From NCBI RefSeq assembly GCF_000403845.2, contig NZ_KE159567.1, forward strand, positions 1,978,896-2,042,895: a stretch of DNA of 64,000 nt, given 5' to 3'. This DNA comes from Eubacterium sp. 14-2 (lineage in GTDB: Bacteria > Bacillota > Clostridia > Lachnospirales > Lachnospiraceae). A program made the position numbers and the translations under genes. A model generated the notes under the pieces. That model was not told the DNA's origin and searched no databases. It saw only the letters and a list, made by a program, of their open reading frames with translations. Below are positions 35,080 through 44,050 of the stretch, in pieces; position 1 is the first letter of the stretch, and every line of letters starts with the position of its first letter.

Positions 35080-35352
35080 CTAACGCAGATACAGGCCGAA
35101 ATTATTCCATAATTCCGCCATAAAGTCTGTCAGATTCTCCAACATCCACCCGCCTAACAGCATCATTCCCAAAAAAACAGCAATGATCTTGGGTACAAAA
35201 GTCAGGGTCTGCTCCTGAATGGAGGTTACCGTCTGAAAAATACTGATAATCAAACCTATGATAAGGGAAATCAGCAGCAACGGTGCAGATACCTTGATAA
35301 TCAAAAATAATGCTTCCCTGGCAATATCCAGTACCTGTCCTTCTGTAATCAT
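35080..35352 (-). CDS. fliQ: Flagellar export pore protein FliQ
   Basis: 90 aa with two membrane segments (ALFLIIKVSAPLLLISLIIG and IIAVFLGMMLLGGWML). The conserved middle TVTSIQEQTLTFVPKI is diagnostic. Component of the FliPQR pore. The ribosome site GAGGTG is strong. A 10-bp perfect hairpin lies in the 51-bp gap to fliP. Confidence 0.97.
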   Translation of the reverse strand: MITEGQVLDIAREALFLIIKVSAPLLLISLIIGLIISIFQTVTSIQEQTLTFVPKIIAVFLGMMLLGGWMLENLTDFMAELWNNFGLYLR

Positions 35353-35374
35353 ACGTTTTCACCTCTACACTTCG

Positions 35375-35400
35375 CAACCACTTGCTTCCACAAGTGGTTG
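35375..35400 (-). other. Perfect hairpin between fliP and fliQ
   Basis: CAACCACTTG (35375-35384) and CAAGTGGTTG (35391-35400) form a perfect 10-bp stem with a 6-nt loop inside the operon. No T run follows in the direction of transcription, so processing or differential stability is more plausible than termination. Confidence 0.5.
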
Positions 35401-35403
35401 TAC

Positions 35404-36294
35404 TCAATAAAATGTCTTTACAAGATTTCCGATTACCAGATCCCATCCATCTGCCAGAACAAACAGCAGTATTTTAAAGGGCATGGAAATCGTAGTAGGA
35501 GGCAGCATCATCATACCCATGGACATCAGCACCGAAGCCACTACCATATCAATCACAATAAACGGTATATAAATCAGGAACCCAATAATAAATGCTGTCC
35601 GCAGCTCACTGACAATAAAACTGGGAATTACCACATTCATGGGTATGGGCTCCAGTGTCTCCGGTTCGCTTAAATCCATACCGGTCATGTCAATTTCCGC
35701 AATGTCACAGAACAGCTTCAGATCCTTTCGCTGCATTTCCTTATACATAAATCTGCGAATGGGGGCTTCTATCCGCTCCATGGCTTCATCCTGATTGATC
35801 TCATTGGCTTCCAGAGGCTGAATCACTGTCTCATTAATTTCTGAAAATACAGGATTCATAATAAACAGAGTCAGAAACAATGCCAGCCCTACCATCACCT
35901 GGTTAGGCGGAACCGTCTGAGTTCCAATAGCCGTCCTTACAAAATGCAGTACAATAATAATTCTTGTAAAGGAGGTCAGCATAATCAGAATGGAAGGAGC
36001 CAGTGAAATCACGGTAAGTACCAGCAAAATTCTGATATTACCGGACAGATCTCCCTCCTCGTTATTCCAGCTGAATGTCATTCCATTCGTGGTTCCCGGC
36101 TCTGCCCTTTCGGTACTGGGAGCAGTCAGTTCTCCTGTCTCCTGTCTGCTTGTATCCGTAATCTGCTGATTGGCATCCGCTGCACTTCCTGTCGCATATG
36201 CGCTTTGCCCAAAACATAAAAACAGCATAAGTATCAGTGTAACTGTGCCAAAGGCAAAGGAAGTTCCGCAATATATTTTTTTCAGCTTTCTCAT
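35404..36294 (-). CDS. fliP: Flagellar export pore protein FliP
   Basis: 296 aa. Main pore subunit of the flagellar type III export gate. An N-terminal signal sequence (LILMLFLCFGQSAYA) and a short Thr/Glu-rich periplasmic-side segment precede the conserved core: LTSFTRIIIVLHFVRTAIG, TVPPNQVMVGLALFLTLFIM and SELRTAFIIGFLIYIPFIVI, then VVASVLMSMGMMMLPPTTIS. Four membrane segments follow the signal. It lies 10 bp after fliO. Confidence 0.97.
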   Translation of the reverse strand: MRKLKKIYCGTSFAFGTVTLILMLFLCFGQSAYATGSAADANQQITDTSRQETGELTAPSTERAEPGTTNGMTFSWNNEEGDLSGNIRILLVLTVISLAPSILIMLTSFTRIIIVLHFVRTAIGTQTVPPNQVMVGLALFLTLFIMNPVFSEINETVIQPLEANEINQDEAMERIEAPIRRFMYKEMQRKDLKLFCDIAEIDMTGMDLSEPETLEPIPMNVVIPSFIVSELRTAFIIGFLIYIPFIVIDMVVASVLMSMGMMMLPPTTISMPFKILLFVLADGWDLVIGNLVKTFY

Positions 36295-36304
36295 AATGCT
36301 TTGC

Positions 36305-36685
36305 CTACTTCCTGGGGATTTTTTTCTTCAGGTTATTCAGTATTTCCTGAAAATTCTCATTCATATTGACCGGATTTTTCTCTTCCGGGGAAGGCTTCCA
36401 GATCAGCTGTTCTTCTGTCAGTTCCGTCAGAATATTAATGGTATCTTTACAGACAGAAATAACCAGACATTTTTTTCCAACCTGAATAATCTGAATAAAC
36501 TTATTATTGCTTACCCGGAATGTTTCAATGACCTGTATGTTCCTGTTTGCCATCATTCCCTGCTGATATCCGGCAATCCACCTGGTTACGCCATAGGTCA
36601 GTACCAGCACGAGCAGAAATACCAGCAGTATGCCGAGCAATTGGAAAAAACTTTCCCATCCTGAGGAAATTTCCAGCAAAATCAT
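36305..36685 (-). CDS. fliO: Flagellar export assembly protein FliO
   Basis: 126 aa. One N-terminal membrane segment (FFQLLGILLVFLLVLVLTYG) and a small cytosolic domain with NRNIQVIETFRVSNNKFIQI and VGKKCLVISV, typical of FliO/FliZ, which stabilises FliP during pore assembly. The start is the ATG at 36683-36685, 1 bp after the cheY stop. A TTG three codons earlier overlaps cheY. Confidence 0.88.
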   Translation of the reverse strand: MILLEISSGWESFFQLLGILLVFLLVLVLTYGVTRWIAGYQQGMMANRNIQVIETFRVSNNKFIQIIQVGKKCLVISVCKDTINILTELTEEQLIWKPSPEEKNPVNMNENFQEILNNLKKKIPRK

Positions 36686-36686
36686 C

Positions 36687-37049
36687 TTATCCAACTACTT
36701 TTTTCACAGCTTCCAATACACGTTCAGCCTGGAACGGTTTTACAATGAAATCTTTGGCACCGGACTGAATTGCTTCAATAACCATTGCCTGCTGTCCCAT
36801 TGCGGAACACATAATAATACATGCGGAAGGATCGGAAGCCTTAATCTGCTTCAATGCCTGAATTCCGTCCATCTCCGGCATGGTAATATCCATCAGTACC
36901 AGATCCGGTTTGGTCTCATTATATTTCTCCACTGCCTTCAGACCATTCTCGGCTTCTCCTGCAATATTGTAGCCATTTTTGGTAAGAATGTCCTTAATCA
37001 TCATTCTCATAAACGCTGCATCATCACAAATTAAAATATTCTTTGCCAT
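36687..37049 (-). CDS. cheY: Chemotaxis response regulator CheY
   Basis: 120 aa, a single receiver domain. Acid pair D9/D10 (ICDDAAFMR), phospho-acceptor D54 in VLMDITMPEMDG, S82 and K104 (FIVKPF) are all present. Phospho-CheY binds FliM/FliY in the switch. It is placed between fliY and fliO as in Bacillus, and the ribosome site AAGGAG is strong. Confidence 0.97.
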   Translation of the reverse strand: MAKNILICDDAAFMRMMIKDILTKNGYNIAGEAENGLKAVEKYNETKPDLVLMDITMPEMDGIQALKQIKASDPSACIIMCSAMGQQAMVIEAIQSGAKDFIVKPFQAERVLEAVKKVVG

Positions 37050-37078
37050 ATTTTTTTCTCCTTGATATCACTTTTTTA

Positions 37079-38284
37079 TTAGTTATTTATAATTTCGGTA
37101 ATACGCACGCCAAAACTTTCTTCCAGCACTACAACCTCGCCTTTGGCAACATATTTACCATTTACCAACACATCAATTGGTTCCCCTGCAATCTTATTCA
37201 ATTCTATGATAGTTCCCGGAGCAAATTCCAGAATATCATGAATGGACTTGCTGGTTCTCCCAAGTTCCACAGTTACATCCAGCGGAACATCCATAATCAA
37301 TCCGATATTCTCCTGCTGGGTAATCGGATTGAAATCTCCTGCAAAAGCCTGGAACTGAGCAGGCTGTACATTAACCGGCTGCTGAGCATACATCTGAGAC
37401 ATATCTCCCATCATGGGCATTCCCATCGTTGGCTGTCCACCCATCATCGGCTGCCCCATCATTGGCTGTCCGCCCATCATCGGCTGCCCCATCATTGGCT
37501 GAGGCGCTGCCGCCGGCTGAGGTGCAGGCGCAGGTGCAGGTGCTTCCGGCGCAGGTGCAGGCGCTTCCGCTGAAGTTGAGGAAGTATCTGCTTCCATTGT
37601 CTGCGCCACACCGGAACACATTTCCTTTGCAAAGGAAAATGGATACAGCTGCATAATTTCACTGTTTACCAGATCCCCGATTTCCATTTTGAAAGAAATT
37701 TTTACAAACCGGCCGGCCAGAAATTCATCAATTTCCTCTCCGTTCAGAGTATCCTTTAAATCCACCAGATCAGCTGACGGCGGACTGATATCAATCATTT
37801 TATTCAACATGGATGACAGGGATGTGGCAGCACTGCCCATCATCTGATTCATGGCTTCACTGATTGCGCTCAGATGCAGTTCGCCCAGTTCACCATCCAG
37901 ATTCGTACCATCGCCGCCCATCATCAAATCCGTGATGATTTTCACGTCATGTTCTTTTAATACCAGAAGATTGCTTCCATCCAGTCCTACGGTATAAGCA
38001 ATTCTGATAAATACGCAGGGCCGCTCATAGGCTTCCACAATATCATCCCAGGTAGCAAAAGTAACTACCGGTGTGGAGATATCAACTTTCCTGTTTACGA
38101 GAGAAAATAAAGTAGTAGCCGCTGTTCCCATGCTGATATTGGAAATCTCGCCTATGGCATCAATTTCATCCGGGGTCAGATCTTCAAGACCGCCTGCTCC
38201 TGCAGCGGCTGCATCCATACCGGCATCATCATTCAACAGAGCACTAATTTCCTCCTGTGATAAAACTCCGTCCATTCCATCCAT
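37079..38284 (-). CDS. fliY: Flagellar switch protein FliY (CheC-FliN fusion)
   Basis: 401 aa. C-ring protein of Gram-positives that combines a CheY-P phosphatase with a FliN domain. The N-terminal LSQEEISALLND is the CheY-binding peptide. Two CheC-type helices follow: IDAIGEISNISMGTAATT and LSAISEAMNQMMGSAATS. The second lacks the usual E-x-x-N-x-x-G spacing only slightly and may be weaker. A linker of Ala/Pro and repeated QPMMG units (about 240-310) leads to the C-terminal FliN domain (DVTVELGRTSKSIHDILEF then VLEESFGVRITEII). It starts 4 bp after fliM. Confidence 0.96.
   Translation of the reverse strand: MDGMDGVLSQEEISALLNDDAGMDAAAAGAGGLEDLTPDEIDAIGEISNISMGTAATTLFSLVNRKVDISTPVVTFATWDDIVEAYERPCVFIRIAYTVGLDGSNLLVLKEHDVKIITDLMMGGDGTNLDGELGELHLSAISEAMNQMMGSAATSLSSMLNKMIDISPPSADLVDLKDTLNGEEIDEFLAGRFVKISFKMEIGDLVNSEIMQLYPFSFAKEMCSGVAQTMEADTSSTSAEAPAPAPEAPAPAPAPQPAAAPQPMMGQPMMGGQPMMGQPMMGGQPTMGMPMMGDMSQMYAQQPVNVQPAQFQAFAGDFNPITQQENIGLIMDVPLDVTVELGRTSKSIHDILEFAPGTIIELNKIAGEPIDVLVNGKYVAKGEVVVLEESFGVRITEIINN
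37440..37502 (-). repeat. 33-bp tandem repeat inside fliY
   Basis: Two near-identical 33-bp units (37440-37472 and 37473-37502, the second cut short) encode PMMG-QPMMGGQ units in the FliY linker. Degenerate units flank them. Such repeats change length easily by slippage without breaking the frame, because the unit is a multiple of three. Confidence 0.8.
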
Positions 38285-38288
38285 AACC

Positions 38289-39269
38289 TCACTGCTCCTC
38301 TCTGATTACTGATGTAACTCTTACTGCATACTGTTCCCCAGATGCACCAGGCAAAGCAGTAAACTTTTTAATATTTCCAACATATACATCCAATTCATCT
38401 TCCACTTTTCTGTCCAGGCGGATAATATCCCCCACCTGAAGATTGATGAAATCATTTACTGAAATAACGCTTTTACCCAGGACTGCCTTCACCGGCATGG
38501 GTGCCTTGGAAATAATGGACTCAATAATCTCCGTATATTCCTGTTCACCGCGGGCCTGCATGGTGGAAAACCAGAACTTGGTATTCAGCTTATCCATCAC
38601 GTCTTCCAGTGTCATATAGGGAAGGCAGACATTCATCAGTCCTTCCACATCCCCGATTTTCATATTAATTGTGATGATCGCAATCATCTCACTGGGGGAA
38701 ATAAACTGTGCAAACTGAGAGTTCGTCTCTATCCGTTCCAGCCTTGGATGTATCTCCAGTACATTTTCCCAGGGCTCCCGGAGAAGATTGATACATACAT
38801 TCATGATACGTTCAATAATCAACAGCTCAATTTCCGAAAAATCACGGCTGCGCTCCAGAGGAACTCCCATACCGCCCAGCATACGGTCCACCATGGCATA
38901 TCCCAGATTAGAAGCCAGATCTATGATAATACTGCCTGGCATCGGTGCAAAATTCACAATTCCCAAAAGCACCGGATTGGACATGGAATTGGAAAATTCC
39001 GAATAGGTAACTGCCTCTGAATTCATGACTTCCACCTGAATGTTTTTTCTCAGATATGCCGGAAGATTTGTAGAAAGCAGTCTTCCATAATGCTCGAATA
39101 TAATCTCCATCGTTCTGAGATGTTCTTTGGAGAATTTCGCAGGCCTTGCAAAATCATAATCCTTTACCTGTTTTTCCCCGGTATCCTTAATCTCATCTGC
39201 GTCCAGCTCACCGTTGCTCAAAGCACTCAGCAGACTGTCTATCTCATTTTGGGATAAGACCTCGCCCAT
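38289..39269 (-). CDS. fliM: Flagellar motor switch protein FliM
   Basis: 326 aa. C-ring protein that binds CheY-P through its N-terminal peptide MGEVLSQNEIDSLLSALSNG. The middle CheC-like domain (EVLSQ to about 240) contains LLSTNLPAYLRKNIQVEV and GGMGVPLERSRDFSEIE. The C-terminal domain (about 250-326) is the FliN-type part with LGKSVISVNDFINLQVGDII. Its start at the ATG 39267-39269 is supported by AGGTGGTGAG upstream. Confidence 0.97.
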   Translation of the reverse strand: MGEVLSQNEIDSLLSALSNGELDADEIKDTGEKQVKDYDFARPAKFSKEHLRTMEIIFEHYGRLLSTNLPAYLRKNIQVEVMNSEAVTYSEFSNSMSNPVLLGIVNFAPMPGSIIIDLASNLGYAMVDRMLGGMGVPLERSRDFSEIELLIIERIMNVCINLLREPWENVLEIHPRLERIETNSQFAQFISPSEMIAIITINMKIGDVEGLMNVCLPYMTLEDVMDKLNTKFWFSTMQARGEQEYTEIIESIISKAPMPVKAVLGKSVISVNDFINLQVGDIIRLDRKVEDELDVYVGNIKKFTALPGASGEQYAVRVTSVIREEQ

Positions 39270-39331
39270 CCTCACTCACCACCTGACATTTATACTGCAA
39301 TTTTAATCTCTCTTCGCTTATCCACACTGTC

Positions 39332-39853
39332 TTATTCGTAATTATAGGTCGGGAATGCCACACTTACAATAAAGTCAGATTCGTACAGTCTGCGCAGACG
39401 GCTCAGAATCTCGTCCTGTACCGCTGCCTGATTTTCCCTCAGTTCATCTATGGTATGACCTGCTACAATTTTATTCACTTCACTTTTAATAATATCTTCC
39501 TGTGCAATTACACCGTCTGTCACATACTTCTTATATCCTTCATTCTTTGTATCCAGAACAAGAGCCACGGAAATCACTGCATGATGGTTCTCTCCGCTGT
39601 CATCCTTTTTCAGATTAATGGTAAGGCTGGCTCCCTCAGAAATCTTGATGGTATCGCACTGTTCCATGGGTATGTAAAGAGAGGAATTATCCTTGCCTCC
39701 CTCCAGCTCAAGATCAATGGCGGAACATACCTTGGTAATCAGTTCATTTGCTTTCTTTGACTGAGGCACAACGGAAATCATCAGGATTGCTGTTAAAATC
39801 AGATTCGCAACTACCAGTGCCAGAATTAAAACACTCATTAAGTTCTTTTTCAT
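39332..39853 (-). CDS. fliL: Flagellar basal body-associated protein FliL
   Basis: 173 aa. One N-terminal membrane segment (LMSVLILALVVANLILTAIL) and a periplasmic-side domain that rings the stator. The domain shows YIPMEQCDTIKISEGASLTI with VISVALVLDTKNEGYKKYV and the C-terminal DEILSRLRRLYESDFIVSVA. It sits between motB and fliM, consistent with a stator-associated role. The N-terminal signal segment keeps it membrane-anchored. Confidence 0.9.
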   Translation of the reverse strand: MKKNLMSVLILALVVANLILTAILMISVVPQSKKANELITKVCSAIDLELEGGKDNSSLYIPMEQCDTIKISEGASLTINLKKDDSGENHHAVISVALVLDTKNEGYKKYVTDGVIAQEDIIKSEVNKIVAGHTIDELRENQAAVQDEILSRLRRLYESDFIVSVAFPTYNYE

Positions 39854-39868
39854 TGCTGTCTTTCCTTT

Positions 39869-40696
39869 CTAATTTGAATTATACGAATTGTATATTTTTA
39901 TCTCTACCCTTCGGTTCCTTGCTCTGCCCTCAGGTGTTGCATTATCTGCCACGGGACTGTACTCTCCGCATCCTGTGGCATTGATTTTACCTGCTTCCAG
40001 CACGGTTTTTCCCAACACATAATTTTTCACTGCAAATGCACGGTATGCAGACAACACATCATTGTTCTCGTACTTTTCATTGCTTATGGGCACATTATCC
40101 GTATGCCCCTCTATATCAATCAGACTACTGTCATAACTTTCCAATATCAGTGATAGTTTATCCACCAGCGGCAGAGCATCTTCTCTGATCTGAGACTGCC
40201 CGGAATCAAACAATAACGCTCCGTTCAGGGTAATACGCACAAACTGGGCATTGGAATCAATTTCCATCTGACCGGCAATTCCCTGTTCCTCCATTATCTG
40301 TTCAATCTGTTCCGCCATCTCTTCAGACTCTTCCAGTCCGGCTTCCGCCATCTCTTCCTTCAAAGCCTGTTCCGGATCCTTTTCTTCTTCCTCGTTGTCT
40401 TCCCCATCTTCTTTGCTGGCTGAATTGGCAGCTTCCTTATAATACTGATCCAGCAGCTGAAGCTGATTGACACCGGCCGCCACCATCTGGCCATCGCCTA
40501 TGGAGGAACCTCCCTGAGGCAGAATACTGAAACTGTGCTCCAGAGACTGCACCAACGCTTCAAATTTATCCACATCTACAGAGGACATGGAGAACAACAA
40601 CACGAAAAAGCACAGCAAAAGATTCATCAGATCTGCGAAGGTATTCATCCAGTTGGCAGCTCCTCCGCCGGAATCCTTTTTCTTCTTCTTTGCCAT
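39869..40696 (-). CDS. motB: Stator protein MotB
   Basis: 275 aa. Anchors the stator to peptidoglycan. The ion-carrying aspartate is D22 in the membrane segment MNTFADLMNLLLCFFVLLF. A charged plug and linker (about 75-130) lead to an OmpA-like peptidoglycan-binding domain with SLIDIEGHTDNVPISNEKYE, AYRAFAVKNYVL and the RNRRVEIKIY end. The start codon overlaps the motA stop. The ion (H+ or Na+) cannot be told from sequence alone here. Confidence 0.96.
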   Translation of the reverse strand: MAKKKKKDSGGGAANWMNTFADLMNLLLCFFVLLFSMSSVDVDKFEALVQSLEHSFSILPQGGSSIGDGQMVAAGVNQLQLLDQYYKEAANSASKEDGEDNEEEEKDPEQALKEEMAEAGLEESEEMAEQIEQIMEEQGIAGQMEIDSNAQFVRITLNGALLFDSGQSQIREDALPLVDKLSLILESYDSSLIDIEGHTDNVPISNEKYENNDVLSAYRAFAVKNYVLGKTVLEAGKINATGCGEYSPVADNATPEGRARNRRVEIKIYNSYNSN

Positions 40697-41484
40697 TATT
40701 CTTCACCTCCGCCCTGCTCCGTCATGCCTTCACGCATTTTCGGGGACAGGAAGGATTTTAATTTTTCCTCAATTACACGGGGGTTCTCGCCCGCCTGAAT
40801 TGACAAAAGCCCTTCCACGGTAATTTCCTTTATTCGAATTTCTTCATCATTATTAACTTTCAGTTTCGCCGCTGTAGGGTTACAGAGCCAGTTGGCAATC
40901 AGAGAACCATACAGTGTGGTAATCAGAGCAACCGCCATACTGGGTCCGATGGAAGACGGGTCGCTCAGCTTTGCAAGCATGTTAATCAAACCGATCAGGG
41001 TACCAATCATACCCCAGGCAGGTCCAAGACCTTCCCATGTCTTCCAGAAATTAATATTCACATTATGACGTTCTTCCACACTGACCAGATCCGCTTCCAT
41101 AATGCCTCGTACCAGTTCCGGGTCCGTACCGTCAACCACCAGCATAACACCCTTTTTCAGAAATTCGTCTTCAATGCCGTTGGCTGCTTCTTCCAGTGCC
41201 AGAAGTCCTTCTTTTCTTGCTATGTTTGATAAATCAATAATATTCTTAATTACTTCGCTTACATCCGATTTGGTATCCTTAAATGTCAGAGTAATGGATT
41301 TTAACCCGTTGATAAAATCCGGAAGTTTGTGAGCAGCCAGCGTACCCGCCAGCGAACCTCCGATGGTAATGATAACGGAAGGCACATCCCAGAAGTCTCT
41401 GACAAGGTTACCATCACCAACGATAACTCCAAACACAAACAACACAATTCCAAGTATAATACCCAATAAAGACGCTATATCCAA
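40696..41484 (-). CDS. motA: Stator protein MotA
   Basis: 262 aa, four membrane segments. Forms the pentamer around MotB. Features: MDIASLLGIILGIVLFVFGV at the start (from TTG), GGSLAGTLAAHKLPDF, the cytosolic loop, AWGMIGTLIGLINMLAKLSD and ALITTLYGSLIANWLCNP. The start is placed at the TTG 41482-41484, because AGGTGG lies 5 nt before it and MotA proteins typically begin MDIAS. The in-frame GTG at 41491-41493 has a poorly spaced ribosome site. Confidence 0.95.
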   Translation of the reverse strand: MDIASLLGIILGIVLFVFGVIVGDGNLVRDFWDVPSVIITIGGSLAGTLAAHKLPDFINGLKSITLTFKDTKSDVSEVIKNIIDLSNIARKEGLLALEEAANGIEDEFLKKGVMLVVDGTDPELVRGIMEADLVSVEERHNVNINFWKTWEGLGPAWGMIGTLIGLINMLAKLSDPSSIGPSMAVALITTLYGSLIANWLCNPTAAKLKVNNDEEIRIKEITVEGLLSIQAGENPRVIEEKLKSFLSPKMREGMTEQGGGEE

Positions 41485-41552
41485 TTTAGCCACCTGCCCT
41501 TTTCATCCATGAAATATATTCTATCCGTAATTTCACCTGTCTGTTCTACAGG

Positions 41553-41762
41553 CTATTCTTTTGCCAACCAGGGAAGACCCGTTGTCATAATTTCTCTCTT
41601 GTATAATATTACTAAATTTTTTACTTCTTGTCTACTTTCTTTTACAATTAATTTCTTCCCTGTCACAAAAGAAAGGACAGTATCCGGTGTTTCCTCCACG
41701 CTTTCTATCAGTTCCGCATTGATCAGAATGGTACTTCCGTTCAGTTTCGTCACTTCTATCAT
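41553..41762 (-). CDS. flbD: Small flagellar protein FlbD
   Basis: 69 aa. MIEVTKLNGSTILINAELIE followed by SVEETPDTVLSFVTGKKLIV is a clear FlbD/SwrD match. SwrD in Bacillus raises stator torque. It lies between flgE and motA, the typical place for swrD-motAB gene groups in Clostridia, which fits a link to stator function. Confidence 0.93.
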   Translation of the reverse strand: MIEVTKLNGSTILINAELIESVEETPDTVLSFVTGKKLIVKESRQEVKNLVILYKREIMTTGLPWLAKE

Positions 41763-41797
41763 GGAGCCTCACCTGCCTTTCACCGATTCATTATATG

Positions 41798-41822
41798 GGG
41801 GAACCATGAAACACAGTTCCCC
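41798..41822 (-). other. Hairpin between flgE and flbD
   Basis: GGGGAAC (41798-41804) and GTTCCCC (41816-41822) form a 7-bp G/C-rich stem with an 11-nt loop in the 83-bp gap. There is no T run. It may separate the abundant hook mRNA from the stator section. Confidence 0.4.
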
Positions 41823-41845
41823 GTCATATTTATTTTATAAGTTTA

Positions 41846-43474
41846 TTATCGTTTCAGATTCACCAGTTCTTCCAGCAGCGTATCAGAAGTTGTGATAATT
41901 CTGGAGTTCGCCTGGAAACCTCTCTGGGTGGTAATCATTTCCGTAAACTCTGTGGAAAGGTCCACATTGGACATCTCCAGAACACCACTGTTCATTTTTC
42001 CGCCGTCTGCAGTAATATCCTGGCCGATTCCGTCAAACTCACCGGAGTTCAGAGTGGTTCGGTAGCAGTTGTCACCCAGCTTTTCCAGACCGGAAGGATT
42101 GGCAAATCTTGCCACCGCAATCTGTCCCAGCAGAGTGGTATTACCATTATCGTATGTACCGAAAATTCTTCCGTCCTCCTGTACCTGCAGTCCGGTCAGT
42201 GCTCCCAGCTTCCTGCCTGTTCCGTCAATTCCCTTTTCATCCCCTTTGAGCATATCCAGCGTACAGTTATTTCCGTTCTCATAACAGGTGGAAGTACTGA
42301 AATCCACATTAATGTTCTGGAACTGAGTACCAATCGTTGCCAGGTTAATTCCTACGGTAGAATTCCCGGCATTTCCAATATAGTTAAAAGTTCCGGAATT
42401 CAGACCGTTTTCATTGTAGTCCAGCACGTATCCATTGATGGTATCCTGGTATTCAAACACGCCGGAACCTCCCACCTGAGTAAATGTTCCGTTGAAATTT
42501 GTCAGAGCATCTCCTGTGATACCGAATACATCCGTAACGGAATAGGATACGGAACCGTCTGCACTTTCATATAACTTCTGTCCGTCTCTCTCTGCATACT
42601 GAAGCGTAACACCATTTTTATCTACTATGGTACCATTCTCGTTCCTGAACTCTGCCGCCATCTTATATTTTCTTGTAATCTGCTGAGGAGTTTCCGGGCC
42701 GAAAATTCTTCTTCTTGCCTCTGTCATATCTATATTCTGATTTGCAGCATATTCATTCAGAATGGAACGTCCGGTAGAATCTGTAATGTCTGTCAGCTCT
42801 ACGGAATAGTTTTTCTCATCCCCATTGATGGTTTTTACTGCAAATTTCGCATTATAGCTGTAACCCAGCCCATCATAGAAATTCAGACTCAGCACATAAC
42901 CGTCACCGGAGTTTACCTGTTTGTTATTGGTATCCAGAACGCCGCTGACTGTTGCCAGGGTAGTTGCCTCAGGCGGAGAAGTCTGATTCTTCTCGTTCAT
43001 AATATTCAGTACGGAAACCGTATCTTTCCGGATATCCCCTGTCTGAGGGTCTACCTGCCATCCCATTACGTTATAACCATTGGCTTTGGTGGCAAGGTTG
43101 CCGGCTCCGTCAATATAAAATGCTCCGGCTTTGGTAAACAGGTTTTCCGTACCGTTATTTACAATAAAGAAACTGTCTCCGGTGATTCTCAGATCCCAGC
43201 CGTCTCCGGTGGTCTGAGTTGCTCCCGGAGAGGTAATATTGATGGATGTGGAACCGGTGGTTACACCAAGACCGATCTGCTTGGCATTGACACCGCCCTT
43301 GGTAGCAGTCGCACCGGATGCACCAGACATATTCTGATACATGATTTCACTGAATGCAGTGCTGGATGACTTAAATGCAACAGTGTTTACGTTTGCAATA
43401 TTATTACCAATTACGTCCATCTTGGTCTGGTGTGTCTTTAACCCTGACACTCCAGAATACAATGCTCTCATCAT
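41846..43474 (-). CDS. flgE: Flagellar hook protein FlgE
   Basis: 542 aa. Polymerises into the universal joint outside the cell. The conserved N-terminus reads MMRALYSGVSGLKTHQTKMD then VIGNNIANVNTVAFKSS, and the C-terminus MSNVDLSTEFTEMITTQRGF then QANSRIITTSDTLLEELVNL. These two helices make the axial D0 coiled coil. The exposed middle is larger than in enteric FlgE. Either of two adjacent ATGs may start it; AGGAGG lies 10 nt upstream of the first. The 115-bp gap to the next gene holds weak hairpins only. Confidence 0.96.
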   Translation of the reverse strand: MMRALYSGVSGLKTHQTKMDVIGNNIANVNTVAFKSSSTAFSEIMYQNMSGASGATATKGGVNAKQIGLGVTTGSTSINITSPGATQTTGDGWDLRITGDSFFIVNNGTENLFTKAGAFYIDGAGNLATKANGYNVMGWQVDPQTGDIRKDTVSVLNIMNEKNQTSPPEATTLATVSGVLDTNNKQVNSGDGYVLSLNFYDGLGYSYNAKFAVKTINGDEKNYSVELTDITDSTGRSILNEYAANQNIDMTEARRRIFGPETPQQITRKYKMAAEFRNENGTIVDKNGVTLQYAERDGQKLYESADGSVSYSVTDVFGITGDALTNFNGTFTQVGGSGVFEYQDTINGYVLDYNENGLNSGTFNYIGNAGNSTVGINLATIGTQFQNINVDFSTSTCYENGNNCTLDMLKGDEKGIDGTGRKLGALTGLQVQEDGRIFGTYDNGNTTLLGQIAVARFANPSGLEKLGDNCYRTTLNSGEFDGIGQDITADGGKMNSGVLEMSNVDLSTEFTEMITTQRGFQANSRIITTSDTLLEELVNLKR

Positions 43475-43589
43475 AACGAAATGACCTCCTGATTCTTATT
43501 GGATGCAGTTATCCTGCATTCACAGAATAACCGCTGCCGCATGACCCCTTCTGTCATTCCAGGGTCTTCTGCCTCCTTCATGGGTCCGG

Positions 43590-43988
43590 CTAGATAATTA
43601 CGGCTCCGTCAATGTTAGTATATACATTTTCGTCAGACTCTGTATGGTCCATTGCTGTAACCACAGTTTTATTGGGCACATTTACAATAAACGAATAGGA
43701 GTCAACGATAACAAGGGACTCTTTCATTCCCTTCGCTTCTGCTTTTTCCGCTGCTGTTTCCAGACGTTCCTTCTGCTCTGTGGAAAGTTCTATGTTCCTG
43801 CTCTGCAGACGCATGGAAGCATGCTTGGAAAACTTCAGCACAGAACTTTCGTCCACAAACTGTTTCTGCTTTAAAATATCATCAAAGGAAAGTTCTCCTT
43901 CAGCAGCAACTGTGTTCTGACTGTTCTGTTTCAGATACTGATCTGTAATCTGTTCAATGGAAGAGAATTGATTTGAAATTTTATTCAT
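43590..43988 (-). CDS. Flagellar operon protein (TIGR02530-type)
   Basis: 132 aa. The central FSKHASMRLQSRNIELSTEQ and the C-terminal SLVIVDSYSFIVNVPNKTVV followed by TAMDH are hallmarks of a small family of unknown function found between flgD and flgE in Gram-positive motility operons. It is soluble with no signal peptide. The start is the ATG at 43986-43988 behind GGAGAG; an upstream in-frame start would add 19 residues overlapping nothing but lacks a ribosome site. Confidence 0.85.
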   Translation of the reverse strand: MNKISNQFSSIEQITDQYLKQNSQNTVAAEGELSFDDILKQKQFVDESSVLKFSKHASMRLQSRNIELSTEQKERLETAAEKAEAKGMKESLVIVDSYSFIVNVPNKTVVTAMDHTESDENVYTNIDGAVII

Positions 43989-44050
43989 GATATCTCTCCG
44001 TTCTTCAGCTTCCCTGCTGTCCTCTGATTCACTCAGAGGCGCCATCCCTG

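Noticed and set aside
43475-43589. Promoter or regulatory RNA in the gap between flgE and the preceding operon gene
   Set aside because: Only weak, partly mismatched hairpins were seen and no convincing promoter spacing.
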